Assembly (NCBI GenBank): GCA_016929905.1
Contig: JAFGHX010000455.1
Coordinates: 24,782-88,781, forward strand
Direction of reading: 5' to 3'
DNA: 64,000 nt
From: Kiritimatiellia bacterium
Lineage (GTDB): Bacteria > Verrucomicrobiota > Kiritimatiellia > JAFGHX01
How positions within the stretch are numbered: the stretch's first letter is position 1; the number at the start of each line of letters is the position of its first letter. Made by a program: the position numbers and the translations under genes. Under the pieces are notes generated by a model. It saw only the letters and a list, made by a program, of their open reading frames with translations. It did not search any database and had not been told where the DNA came from. Positions 41,437 through 50,506 of this stretch are shown here, piece after piece.

Positions 41437-43290
41437 ATGAAATGCCTGTTCTCTGTTTGCCTGTCGTGTGCGGTGGCCGCCGCCGCCGCGGAATCCCCCG
41501 CCGCCGAAATGGGGCAGGGGGTGGCGCTGTTCGACACGGGCCGACAACACGGGACCGCGCTGTCGGCATCGGCGATTGCCGGCAAGGCGGGCTGGCAGCG
41601 TGTGACGGACCGGGCGCCGGCCGGCGACGCGTGTGCCGAGAACAACCGGATTACCGTGTGTTTCAGAAAGGCGGCCGGCGCGGCCGATCTTTACTACCGG
41701 TTGGGAAACGATCTTCACCTCGCGGCCAGCCTCACCTTCAGCGGGGCGAACGGCCGGGACGCCGCGCGGATCACGGCCCTGCACGTGCGCGAGAACTCGG
41801 GCAAGTCCGTGCACCTGAATCTCGAGTTCGAAACGGGAGCCGGGAAGGGCGGATCGGCGGACTTCGCGATCCAGGCCGATCGGCCGACCGTCGATGTCGT
41901 GCCGGGCGACGGACTCACCAGCGTCCTGATCCGGCACGCGAGCGAGTACGTCGTCATGCCCGACTTCTGCTGTGACGATATCGTGTTCGAGGCCCGCACG
42001 GCGACGAACGGCGCCGTGCGGCTGCCCGCCGACAATCTGTTCCTGCTGCACATGATCGACGGCGGGAACGCAATGCTCATGTGCAATTGGCTCGATAAGG
42101 CGGGGGACGTACCCGTCACGCCGCGCGAGGGCGGCGAGCCGAAGGTGTTCGGCGCGACGGCGCTGGCCTGCGGCGGCCAGACGAGACTGTGGATCTCCGT
42201 GCTGGCCGCACCGGCGGTCTGGCATGCAACGGACAGCGCGGCTTACACGATATACGAAGACAAGAAGATGGAGTGGAAGGTCCCCTTCGAGGCCGCCTGG
42301 CGGTTGGACTACAGACGGGCGGACAAGAACGGGGCCGGCCTCATTGATTCGTGGTGGAACCTTCGCAAGGATGAGGACGGCCAGTATCGCGCCGTCAGGA
42401 AGCATCCGAGCGCGATGTACTACTTCACCTGGATCAGCGTCTCCAATCAGAAGACCCGGGGCTCCTGGAGTTGGGGGTTGGGCGGCAACATCTATCCCTT
42501 CTACACCGAAGGCGAAACGGCGGTCCTGCGCATTCCGAAGTTGCGATACGCGAAGACGACGTACGCGGATACGATTCTCATCTTTCCCTGGCTGCGCGCG
42601 GACGGCACGCCGAAGGACGTGGTCCTGCCCATCGACGTGCTGAGCGCAACGCTCGGAAGCGATTGGCAGAAGATTCTGGACATCCGGGGCCTGGAACGGC
42701 CGCCGGCCAAGTCCGTCTATCCGGCCACCTGCGGCGTGACCGAACAGGTCAAAGAGGCATTTGACGATCACAAGGAGAAGGAGAAACGGGCGTTCATCGT
42801 CGAACGGCTGCGGCTGATGGACACATTTGTCAGAAATCATCGCGAACGGATTGAGGAATACCTGGCCTGGGCGGACGGGATGGCGGCGTTCTACGAGGCG
42901 GAGAAGACGGCGAGGCCCGCCCTGGCCGATCTGATCGAGCGGATGCAGAGCATGACGGCGGCCATCCCGAAGCAGTTCGAGGGGGCGCGCGACAGGATCA
43001 AGACGCCCGAGTACGCGGCGACGCTCTCGCAGAAACTCATTGACCTGATCGAGAGTGAGGCGGAAGATAAGGTTGAGCAGTGCGACCGGCTCGGGCGCGA
43101 GATCCGCACGATCGGCGGCGGCCAGGACGGCATGTTGGGAAGTTTCAGGTCTCGCGCGCGGCAACTCAGGCAGACAGCCGGCCTGATCGCCGCCACGGAT
43201 TCGGACCCGGCTCGGCGCGCGTTTGCGGGACAGGTTCGAACGCGAACCCGGGAGATTCTGCGGGTACGGTTCGGTATGGAGGGGAAGTGA
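41437..43290 (+). CDS. Secreted protein of unknown function
   Basis: A 617-residue exported protein; the signal peptide is short (about 1-18, ending AAAAA). I do not recognise the family. The first 440 residues appear all-beta (VVPGDGLTSVLIRHASEYVVM, WISVLAAPAVWHAT), a pattern seen in carbohydrate-associated proteins. The last about 170 residues are helical and charged (RMQSMTAAIPKQFEGARDRI) and may form a coiled coil. Position in the cluster between a type B glycosidase and a SUMF1 protein suggests a role in glycan uptake or breakdown. The ATG at 41437 has GAGAGGAGATACGCAG upstream. The stop is one base before the next start. Confidence 0.55.
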   Translation: MKCLFSVCLSCAVAAAAAESPAAEMGQGVALFDTGRQHGTALSASAIAGKAGWQRVTDRAPAGDACAENNRITVCFRKAAGAADLYYRLGNDLHLAASLTFSGANGRDAARITALHVRENSGKSVHLNLEFETGAGKGGSADFAIQADRPTVDVVPGDGLTSVLIRHASEYVVMPDFCCDDIVFEARTATNGAVRLPADNLFLLHMIDGGNAMLMCNWLDKAGDVPVTPREGGEPKVFGATALACGGQTRLWISVLAAPAVWHATDSAAYTIYEDKKMEWKVPFEAAWRLDYRRADKNGAGLIDSWWNLRKDEDGQYRAVRKHPSAMYYFTWISVSNQKTRGSWSWGLGGNIYPFYTEGETAVLRIPKLRYAKTTYADTILIFPWLRADGTPKDVVLPIDVLSATLGSDWQKILDIRGLERPPAKSVYPATCGVTEQVKEAFDDHKEKEKRAFIVERLRLMDTFVRNHRERIEEYLAWADGMAAFYEAEKTARPALADLIERMQSMTAAIPKQFEGARDRIKTPEYAATLSQKLIDLIESEAEDKVEQCDRLGREIRTIGGGQDGMLGSFRSRARQLRQTAGLIAATDSDPARRAFAGQVRTRTREILRVRFGMEGK

Positions 43291-43291
43291 G

Positions 43292-44122
43292 ATGAGGTGG
43301 CGAACGGTTCTGTGCGGCGCGCTCTGCGGCGGGTTGCTGGCCGCCTCCGATGCGGGCGACGCGGGCGACGGGCAACCGAAGACGATCACGACCAAGACCG
43401 GCGTGGCGATGGTGCTGGTGCCGGGCGGCGCGTTCATGATGGGCAGCACCGACGGCAAACCGGACGAGCAGCCGGCGCATAAGGTCACGCTCAGCGCCTT
43501 CTACATGGACACGTGCGAGGTCCGTCAAAAGGATTTCGAGAAGATGACCGGGATGAACCCCTCGAAGTTCGGCGGAGAGGGGAACCCGGTCGAACAGATC
43601 CGGTGGTTCGAGGCGGTCGAGTACTGCAATGCGCGCTCCGAACGGGAGGGCCTGGACCCGTGCTACGACGTGGAGACGGGCGCCTGCAACTTCGAGGCGA
43701 ACGGCTACCGCCTGCCGACGGAGGCGGAGTGGGAATACGCGTGCCGGGCCGGCACGGCGACGCCGTACTTCTTCGGCGACAGCCCGGCCAAGCTGACGTT
43801 TTTCGGCTGGTTCAAGGACAATGCCGCCAAGCGCGCGCATCCGGTCGGCGAGAAGAAGCCGAACGCTTTCGGCCTGTACGACATGGCCGGGAACCTGTGG
43901 GAATGGTGCAACGACTTCTACGCCGAGGATTACTATTCGACCAGTCCGGAACAGGACCCGCGCGGGCCGGCCGCCGGCAAGAAGAAGGTCCTGCGCGGCG
44001 GGTGCTGGGCCACCGGCCCGGAGACGTGCACCTCGTCGCGCCGCCACGCCGACGCCCCCGAACTCGCCGACGTCTGCCTGGGCTACGACGTGTACGGGTT
44101 CCGCTGCGTGCGGAAGCCGTAG
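43292..44122 (+). CDS. Exported SUMF1/formylglycine-generating-like domain protein
   Basis: A 276-residue protein with a signal peptide (about 1-22) and one SUMF1/FGE-sulfatase domain: MVLVPGGAFMMGS at 36-48, TEAEWEYACRAG near 146, and DMAGNLWEWCNDFY near 197. FGE oxidises a sulfatase cysteine with two active-site cysteines. By alignment to GGS(Y/W)xxC...C, C246 here fits the second cysteine, but the first is T241, so true FGE activity is doubtful. Many bacterial SUMF1 proteins are not sulfatase activators. No sulfatase gene is in the window. It starts one base after the previous stop (TGAGATG), so it is co-transcribed with the unknown secreted protein. Confidence 0.8.
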   Translation: MRWRTVLCGALCGGLLAASDAGDAGDGQPKTITTKTGVAMVLVPGGAFMMGSTDGKPDEQPAHKVTLSAFYMDTCEVRQKDFEKMTGMNPSKFGGEGNPVEQIRWFEAVEYCNARSEREGLDPCYDVETGACNFEANGYRLPTEAEWEYACRAGTATPYFFGDSPAKLTFFGWFKDNAAKRAHPVGEKKPNAFGLYDMAGNLWEWCNDFYAEDYYSTSPEQDPRGPAAGKKKVLRGGCWATGPETCTSSRRHADAPELADVCLGYDVYGFRCVRKP

Positions 44123-44170
44123 GCCGCAACCTGCTCGGGGGGGGGGAGGCATGCTCTTGGCCCGCGCCGC

Positions 44171-44210
44171 ACGGACGAACACGGACTGACACGGACGGCC
44201 ACGGACTGCC
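44171..44210 (-). repeat. Decamer tandem repeat (reverse of GTCCGT family, x4)
   Basis: Units ACGGACGAAC, ACGGACTGAC, ACGGACGGCC, ACGGACTGCC run without gaps in the 152-base gap after the SUMF1 gene. They are the reverse complement of the array at 37432-37471, so the two arrays face each other across genes 37516-44122. Confidence 0.75.
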
Positions 44211-44274
44211 GGCCACGATGCAGGACAGCGACGGCGTCGCGCGACGGGCAACTCGCCCGGTTCCAACATCCCGG

Positions 44275-45021
44275 TCAACGGGTGTCCTCGGTATCGAGCG
44301 GCAGAGCGGGCGCCTTCCTGAACAGCCAGACGAGGGCCACGACCTCGAAGACGAACGCCGCCAGTTCCATGAGCGCTCCCACGGCCCAGATAATGGTTTC
44401 CGCGGGTGCGCCGTCGTACGGGCTGGCCGATCCGTGCGCGGCGAGGGCCACGATGAAGCGGATCGCGATTTCAGCCAACACCCATCCCAGGCTGATGATA
44501 AGGCCGAGCCTCAGCCGTCGGACTCCGGCGCGCCTGAATTCGCGCAGCCGCCGGGCGCCGGTAAACAGAAGGACGTAGACGAAGACCGTCACGCCGAAGG
44601 AGAGCACATCCATGAATCGCTCGAGCGCGGCGGCGCCGCTGGACGGGCTGTACGCCGAGCTGTTCGGGAGGAACAAGACCAATAGCGACAGAACCGATAT
44701 GATGGGAAAGGCGATGATGGCGTAACAGGTGACCGCGCGGGCCATGCCCGGGAGGCGTTTGCCGCCGGCGTGCGCCGCGCCGCTTGCCGGTCGGGTCGGT
44801 CGCGGCTTGGCGGCGGCCGGCGGCCGGGGCGGAGGGCGACGCTTGGGCGTGGGCTCGGCCGGCGGCGTGGGCGCGGGTGGCGGAGCGGGTGTGGGAGTGG
44901 GCGGAGGAGCCGCAGACGTCAGCTTCGGGGCCTTCGCCGGCAACTGCCCGCCGCACACGCCGCAGAACGCGTCGCCCTGCCTGTACGGGGTCCGGCATTC
45001 CGGACACAGCAGTTTCGGCAT
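44275..45021 (-). CDS. Zinc-ribbon membrane protein
   Basis: A 248-residue protein. An N-terminal zinc ribbon (C-x2-C then C-x2-C: LLCPECRTPY, FCGVCG) at residues 4-24 is followed by a proline/alanine-rich linker of about 70 residues and then four or so hydrophobic helices (AVTCYAIIAFPIISVLSLLVLF, FVYVLLFTGARRL, IISLGWVLAEIAIRFIVAL, ALMELAAFVFEVVALVWLF). The ATG at 45021 is chosen because the ribbon starts there and GGAGA lies upstream; the longer frame to 45336 has no domain. It is divergent from the giant zinc-ribbon gene at 45171, with a 149-base shared gap. It could recruit or anchor partners through the ribbon. No function is known. Confidence 0.7.
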   Translation of the reverse strand: MPKLLCPECRTPYRQGDAFCGVCGGQLPAKAPKLTSAAPPPTPTPAPPPAPTPPAEPTPKRRPPPRPPAAAKPRPTRPASGAAHAGGKRLPGMARAVTCYAIIAFPIISVLSLLVLFLPNSSAYSPSSGAAALERFMDVLSFGVTVFVYVLLFTGARRLREFRRAGVRRLRLGLIISLGWVLAEIAIRFIVALAAHGSASPYDGAPAETIIWAVGALMELAAFVFEVVALVWLFRKAPALPLDTEDTR

Positions 45022-45170
45022 GTCTTTCTCCAATCCGGGATTTGATACGACACTAGCACAGGAGAGCGGGCGCACCCAAGCCTTTCTTTGCGGGATGCTC
45101 GGGCACAAGGCTTGACCCGCCCGCGACGGGAGTATAACGTGCAACAGGGCAGACGGGGTGGGGGCTCGAC

Positions 45171-48100
45171 ATGGGTGTCTGGACTTGTACGACTTGCGGC
45201 GATGTTTGCGGAGACGGCGATCGGTTCTGCGCATCGTGCGGTGCTCGGCGCCGGCGCGCACCCGAGCCACGGCGTCGCCCTCGTGCCAAGGCGCCCGCCC
45301 GTCGCGTTTCCCCGGAACCTGCGGCGCCGGCCGCACCGGAGCCTGAGAGGGAGCGTGTCCGGAAGCCGAACCGTTTCTGGCCGGGCTCGGTCGGCGGCCG
45401 CACGGCGTTTGTGATGACGCCGCTCCTGGTTACGTTCTATGCGCTGGCTCAGACCGGGGGTGAATTCGGCAAGGCGGCGATCTTCGGTGGTGCGGCGCTG
45501 TTCTTCTTTGTCTTGTGGCGCAACATCCTCATCAGTTTTGGCGCGATTGGTCCCGTTCGTGAACGCAGCCGCGATCCAGCCGGAAAAGACACCGCGCGAG
45601 TTCCGCCGGCGGGCCCTGAGCCGCCGCGGCCGGCGGTCGCCCCGCCCCTGCCGCGGCTGACCCGGATTCCCTCGGGGCAACGGTTCAAGATCGTCGTCAA
45701 GGCCCTGCTGACCTCTGGCTTGAAGAGTCTAGCCATCAGCGTGCTGGTGATGATGCCGGGCGCGTTACTCTCGATCGAGATGCCGATCGTGGGCGCGGTG
45801 TATCTGGTGGTCGTGTCTTTTCTGATGATGGCGCGGACCTATCGGCGCCCCTGGCGCATGATGTGGGTCACGTGTCTCATTCCGCCAATCGCCTCCGCCA
45901 TTTGCTTTGGGGTCCAGCTGGCGATCATGCGCGTGGAGCCGCATCCGGGCGCGTTCTTCGGCGCCGTGGCGCTGGGCGTGCTGATCGGCATCCTCCGGGG
46001 CCTGGTCCACCGAGTCTATGTCGAGGGCCGCTCGGTCTTCGCGCAGCGGACCTTTGGCTACCTGCTCATCTGGTTGGTCGGCTACCTGGTGACGCAGGGC
46101 TTCACGTTTTTCGCGCGCCAGGACATGACGGCGATCGGGTGTTGCGCCGGCGCGTTCTCGAGCGCGATGTTGCTGGCGGTGGCGGTTGTCCTTCTCTGTA
46201 AGTACTTCGCGCGTCGGCGTGGATTGGGCGGGGGCGTCGCGCCGGTGCGCGCGGCCACGGCGGCGCTGTTGCTGGGTGCGATCGGCACGCTTGTGGTGGG
46301 GCAGACGGCGCTGTCTGAGCGGGACGGCGTTCAGCGCCCGCCCGATTGGAGCGGGTTCATGCGTGAGCCGGACGGATCCGGCGGCTCACGCCCGGACGGC
46401 GGGAGTGGTGACGAGGGCATACCGGACGAGGTGCGCGAGTTGGCGCGGAACGCGGCCGCCGTTGTTGCGCTGATCCTCATACTCAGCGGCGTCAGCGTGA
46501 ATGTCGCCCTGTCGGTGGCGGAGGCCGTGCGGCAGGCGGTCGAACAGGCGGCGGCGGCCGCCGCCGCGGGGCCGCCGCCGCCACTGAGCGACTCGTACGG
46601 GAAGCGTCTCGAGCAGCAGGGCGATCGCTACTTCTGGTACGACCGCTGGGTCACGCATGACGAGGCCAGGCGCTTGATCGAACAGGAACGGCGCGAGCGG
46701 GAACGGGAGCGGGCGCCGCACCTGGCCGCGCACGAACGGCGTCGGGAGGAGGACTGGCGGCAGCTTCGGCACCGGGTCCGCGACGAGGCGCGGGTGAACC
46801 GGATGGTGCGCGAAGGGGAGTGGGACCACACGAATATGCCCGCCTGGGCGCGCGAGCAGTTCCCGGAACTCTATCAGGAAACGCTGCGGCGGGCGTGGAC
46901 GTCGGAATTCGACCGCTATGCCGACCAGACCCGTATCTGGATGGAGCGGGAGTGCCCCGATCGGCTGGGGCGACTGGACCGGCTGCTGATGAACGCCGCC
47001 AATGCGGGCACGGTCACGTACGAAGACTACGAGGCGATGGTCGCGCTGGCGCAGGAGACGTACCAGTGGAACCAGTACTGGGCGGCGTCCATGAAGGCGG
47101 ATTGGGAGCGGATCACGGGCAACCAGGACGTGATGGAAGCCGTTTACTGGGAAGTGACGAAGGTGACCGCCTCGCTGGCCTGTCCGCCGCTGGCCTTTTT
47201 CGTCGGCGGCACCGTTGGCGCCATCCAGAGCTATGAGGCCGGGCATACGCCACTTCAGGCGGCGGAGAACGTAGCGCTTTCGGCCATCTTCAACGCCGCG
47301 CACATGTTCCTGGGGCCGGCATTCTTCGCCTCGCCGGGCCGGGTCCTGGCATCGGGCGGTGCGCTCGGTGCGCTGGACTCTTTCATCCGCAGCCGCGGCG
47401 ATTGGGACAGCACCGTGCATGGCGCCAAACTCGGGGTTCTGTTCAGCGGGTTGGGATTGGCGAGCCGCGGCCTGCACGCTGGCGGGCCCAGGCCGTCGGC
47501 TGATCTGGATCTCAATATCCGGATCGGCAAAGGCAATGTCCGGATCGGGCTGACGCCGCCGCCGCGTGCCGTGGAGCTCCCGACCCTTCACATTCCGAAA
47601 GGCGGCACTCTCGGCGGGCATGGGTTTGGCGGCGATCTCACGGCGGGCGGTCGGTTTCCCGGCGGTGGCGCGCGGCCTCCTGCCCTGCAACCCCACGCGC
47701 CGGCGGGCCCGGGCGGGCGTCCTCTCCCGCAGCGGGAGCTCTGGCCGCTCGGGCACAAGGACGCGACTCTGCAGATGGGGCGGCAGGGCCCGGCTGCCGC
47801 GGGCGGTGGTGACGGCGGCGCGCCGCCGCCACCACCCGGCGCGCCGGAAGGCGGGCCGCCAGCGGGTCGTGTCGGCGGCGGCGAGGGCGGGGGCGCCAGG
47901 GGAGCCGGCGGCGGTGAGCCGGCGGCGGCCGGCGCAGCCGCGGAAGGGGGCGGGGGAGGCGCGGCCGGCCCGCCCGGCGGAGGCGGGCCGATCCGGCCAT
48001 TGACGCCCAAGGCCCGTGAGGTCTGGAACGCGACCGGCGCCGACGCGCACGGGCGGATCTGGGACAAGTACGGCAACCACATCGCGAACGTGGATGCGCA

Positions 48101-50504
48101 CGGGAACGTAACCAATCTTGCGAAGGAGCGGGTCATGCCGTTGTTCGACGGCCGCGGCGACGTGAAACTGCGGACCGGCCGAATGGACAAGACGGGCGGG
48201 ATCGTCGGCTACGAGGACCTGCACGGGCCGCCCGGTCAGGATGGCTTGCCGACAGCGCGACAGATCGAGCACAGTCCCACGGGCGTTCCGCGTCAGGCGC
48301 ACAATGTTGAGGGGCCGCCGGTGACGAAGAAGGTTGTGGTCGATGGACAGGAAATGGAGGTCACGGTACCGCAGGCTCACGGCACCGGCACGGAATTCCG
48401 TCGTCAATACGGTCCGGTGGAGGGCGAGCCGCCACCGAGCGCGACGCTGCGCCGGCCGCCGATGAGTCGCGAGGCGTCAACCCGCCACGCGGCGGCGCGA
48501 ACGAACCACTTGGGCGAGATGACCGGTCCGAACGACGGCGTGATCGCGCGCATGGATACCGATGGGAATATGACGGCTACCATCGATGGGGTCGAACACA
48601 CCGTTGTCGCGTTCGGTCAGCCCGACGCCGGCCGCGTGCCGTGGGTCAAGACAGCCGACGGCCGGTATTGGACCGGGTCCGGCAAGCTGATGACCGCCTC
48701 CGAATTCCGCCGGCTGCACCCCCTTGCCAAGCAGGCCGGCCCGCAGGTGGATGTCGAGGGGCAGCAAGTCGTGCAGAGCGCGCAGGGCGCGCGCGAGGCG
48801 GGCGGCGGGACCGGCCAGGAGAACATCGGCGGTCAACCATCGGGTTCGGCCGGAGCGACACCGGGCGGCGTCGAGCGAGCGGCCGCTGCGCGGTCGGCGC
48901 GGCGGAGCGGGGGCGGAGCCCGGACGCCGGAAGAGATTCAGGCGGACCTGGACAACGCGCGCCGCTCCGAATCGATGATGCGCGGGGCGCGTCATCAGAT
49001 GAAACCCGACGATCCGAACAGGGCCGTACTGGACGAACGGATCGCCGGCCGGACCGCGGAACAGGCCAAGCTGGAAACGGAGGCCTTGCGCGGTCGGATC
49101 CAGCGGGTCGGCCAGGCGCGAGCGGAGATTCGGAAGCAGGGCGGCGGGCAAGGATTGGATCGCGGCCTTGACCGCTCGTATGACGAGCATGGCCGGATGC
49201 TGGATCACCTGCAGGAGGAGTTGGATATCCGGAACCGGATCGAGGGGCTCCGGAACGCCGAGGCGGAGACCCGGGCCCGGATGCAGGAGTGGGGCGACGA
49301 CGAGGTGCTCCAGCGTACGCTGACCGAACAGCGGAGTCAGCGTGAGGGGCTCGAGGCCGAACTGGGTTTGCGGACCCGGCCGCCGGAGATTGTGCCGCCG
49401 GCCCAACCGAGCGGACCCGGCGGTCATCCGCTGGCGCAGCGCCCGCAGCCGGCGGACTTTCCGGACGACGCGTTGGCGGGGCAACTCGGCGAACCGAAAG
49501 CCGGTGAAAGCCTCTGGGCCGGGGACGGGCCGGAGGCGCCGTCCGGCGGTGGCACTCCCCCCGACGGCGGCGTGCCTCCGGCTGACGGGGGCGCTCCGCC
49601 ACCCGCCGCGCCGGGAGGGGAAGCGCCGCGCGCGGCCGGGGCCGGAGCCGGCGAGGCGCCAGCCGGCCCGGACGCGCCTGTCCCGCGTGCTCCGGCGCCT
49701 GCAGCCGAACGTCCGGTGCCCGTGGAGACGAGGAGCGGTCCGGATCCGTACGCCGCCGCCGCACGCGATCACGATGTGGGCCATTGGCGGGGAATCGAGG
49801 CGCGGATGGAGGCCCGTGCGGCCGACTGCCAACGAAGCCTCGAGGATCCCAACCTGACCGACGCACAGCGCGCCGCGCTGCGCGACGACATGAACCAGGC
49901 CCTGGACGGCGCCGACAGCGCCCGCGCCAGGGCCGCTCAGGCCGAACGGGCCGCGTTCGAACGGAACCGGCCGGCTGATGGCGATCCGTTCCAGCCTCTC
50001 GAGGAACCGGCGCCTCACCCGTTTGCGCATGAAGGTGCGGAGTCGGTGCCGGCAAGCCTGGAGCAGTGGGATCCCAACGAATGCGTGCCTCAGACGCTTC
50101 AACGTTACCTGGGCGAGCCTGACGGCCAGCGCGTTTTGAACGCCGCTGCGCCGTACCGTCCGCCTCGGCCCGATGGGACGTTGCGCGGCGTCAAGTCCGG
50201 GCGGATCCCCGAGTTGGCGCGCGATCTCGGGCTCGAGGCGCAACCGGTACGGCAGGTGGCGCGCGCTGCCGGCGAGACGCATTTTGACGTACTGCAGCGG
50301 CACGTCGAGTCCGGCGAAAAGGCTATGCTCGGGGTACGCTACCCGGGCAATAACACAGGACACGTCGTGTTGGTCGAGGGCTTCGATCCCGCGACGGGCC
50401 TCTACACGATCGCCGATCCCGGGAGCGGGATCTACCGGGTCACCCAGGCGCAACTCAGCCGCTACGTGCAGTGGGGCGGCACACACCTGTTACGGAGGAT
50501 CTGA
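45171..50504 (+). CDS. Giant zinc-ribbon, multi-pass protein with C-terminal papain/C39-like domain
   Basis: A 1777-residue protein. An N-terminal zinc ribbon (CTTCGDVC, FCASCG; about 6-24) is followed by seven or so hydrophobic helices within residues 80-450, a charged coiled-coil-like stretch (about 495-545), a helical and hydrophobic middle (about 545-770), and Gly/Pro/Ala-rich linkers (about 845-950 and 1420-1525). A short segment near 960-1020 has DAHGRIWDKYGNHIANVD-type repeats, and a helical rod lies around 1240-1420. The last about 140 residues resemble a papain/C39 peptidase or papain-like toxin domain, with NEC at C1638, GHVVLVEGF at H1731 and ADPGSG at D1749. ATG 45171 has no strong ribosome site. 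The gene is followed two bases later by a zinc-ribbon gene. Confidence 0.65.
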   Translation: MGVWTCTTCGDVCGDGDRFCASCGARRRRAPEPRRRPRAKAPARRVSPEPAAPAAPEPERERVRKPNRFWPGSVGGRTAFVMTPLLVTFYALAQTGGEFGKAAIFGGAALFFFVLWRNILISFGAIGPVRERSRDPAGKDTARVPPAGPEPPRPAVAPPLPRLTRIPSGQRFKIVVKALLTSGLKSLAISVLVMMPGALLSIEMPIVGAVYLVVVSFLMMARTYRRPWRMMWVTCLIPPIASAICFGVQLAIMRVEPHPGAFFGAVALGVLIGILRGLVHRVYVEGRSVFAQRTFGYLLIWLVGYLVTQGFTFFARQDMTAIGCCAGAFSSAMLLAVAVVLLCKYFARRRGLGGGVAPVRAATAALLLGAIGTLVVGQTALSERDGVQRPPDWSGFMREPDGSGGSRPDGGSGDEGIPDEVRELARNAAAVVALILILSGVSVNVALSVAEAVRQAVEQAAAAAAAGPPPPLSDSYGKRLEQQGDRYFWYDRWVTHDEARRLIEQERRERERERAPHLAAHERRREEDWRQLRHRVRDEARVNRMVREGEWDHTNMPAWAREQFPELYQETLRRAWTSEFDRYADQTRIWMERECPDRLGRLDRLLMNAANAGTVTYEDYEAMVALAQETYQWNQYWAASMKADWERITGNQDVMEAVYWEVTKVTASLACPPLAFFVGGTVGAIQSYEAGHTPLQAAENVALSAIFNAAHMFLGPAFFASPGRVLASGGALGALDSFIRSRGDWDSTVHGAKLGVLFSGLGLASRGLHAGGPRPSADLDLNIRIGKGNVRIGLTPPPRAVELPTLHIPKGGTLGGHGFGGDLTAGGRFPGGGARPPALQPHAPAGPGGRPLPQRELWPLGHKDATLQMGRQGPAAAGGGDGGAPPPPPGAPEGGPPAGRVGGGEGGGARGAGGGEPAAAGAAAEGGGGGAAGPPGGGGPIRPLTPKAREVWNATGADAHGRIWDKYGNHIANVDAHGNVTNLAKERVMPLFDGRGDVKLRTGRMDKTGGIVGYEDLHGPPGQDGLPTARQIEHSPTGVPRQAHNVEGPPVTKKVVVDGQEMEVTVPQAHGTGTEFRRQYGPVEGEPPPSATLRRPPMSREASTRHAAARTNHLGEMTGPNDGVIARMDTDGNMTATIDGVEHTVVAFGQPDAGRVPWVKTADGRYWTGSGKLMTASEFRRLHPLAKQAGPQVDVEGQQVVQSAQGAREAGGGTGQENIGGQPSGSAGATPGGVERAAAARSARRSGGGARTPEEIQADLDNARRSESMMRGARHQMKPDDPNRAVLDERIAGRTAEQAKLETEALRGRIQRVGQARAEIRKQGGGQGLDRGLDRSYDEHGRMLDHLQEELDIRNRIEGLRNAEAETRARMQEWGDDEVLQRTLTEQRSQREGLEAELGLRTRPPEIVPPAQPSGPGGHPLAQRPQPADFPDDALAGQLGEPKAGESLWAGDGPEAPSGGGTPPDGGVPPADGGAPPPAAPGGEAPRAAGAGAGEAPAGPDAPVPRAPAPAAERPVPVETRSGPDPYAAAARDHDVGHWRGIEARMEARAADCQRSLEDPNLTDAQRAALRDDMNQALDGADSARARAAQAERAAFERNRPADGDPFQPLEEPAPHPFAHEGAESVPASLEQWDPNECVPQTLQRYLGEPDGQRVLNAAAPYRPPRPDGTLRGVKSGRIPELARDLGLEAQPVRQVARAAGETHFDVLQRHVESGEKAMLGVRYPGNNTGHVVLVEGFDPATGLYTIADPGSGIYRVTQAQLSRYVQWGGTHLLRRI

Positions 50505-50506
50505 AC

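Noticed and set aside
43292..44122. Bona fide formylglycine-generating enzyme
   Set aside because: Only one of the two expected active-site cysteines is in place and no sulfatase is present, so the SUMF1 domain was kept as an unspecific call.
50471..50506. Earlier GTG start for the zinc-ribbon partner gene
   Set aside because: It would overlap the giant gene and has no ribosome site, while GTG 50507 has GGAGGA at the right distance.
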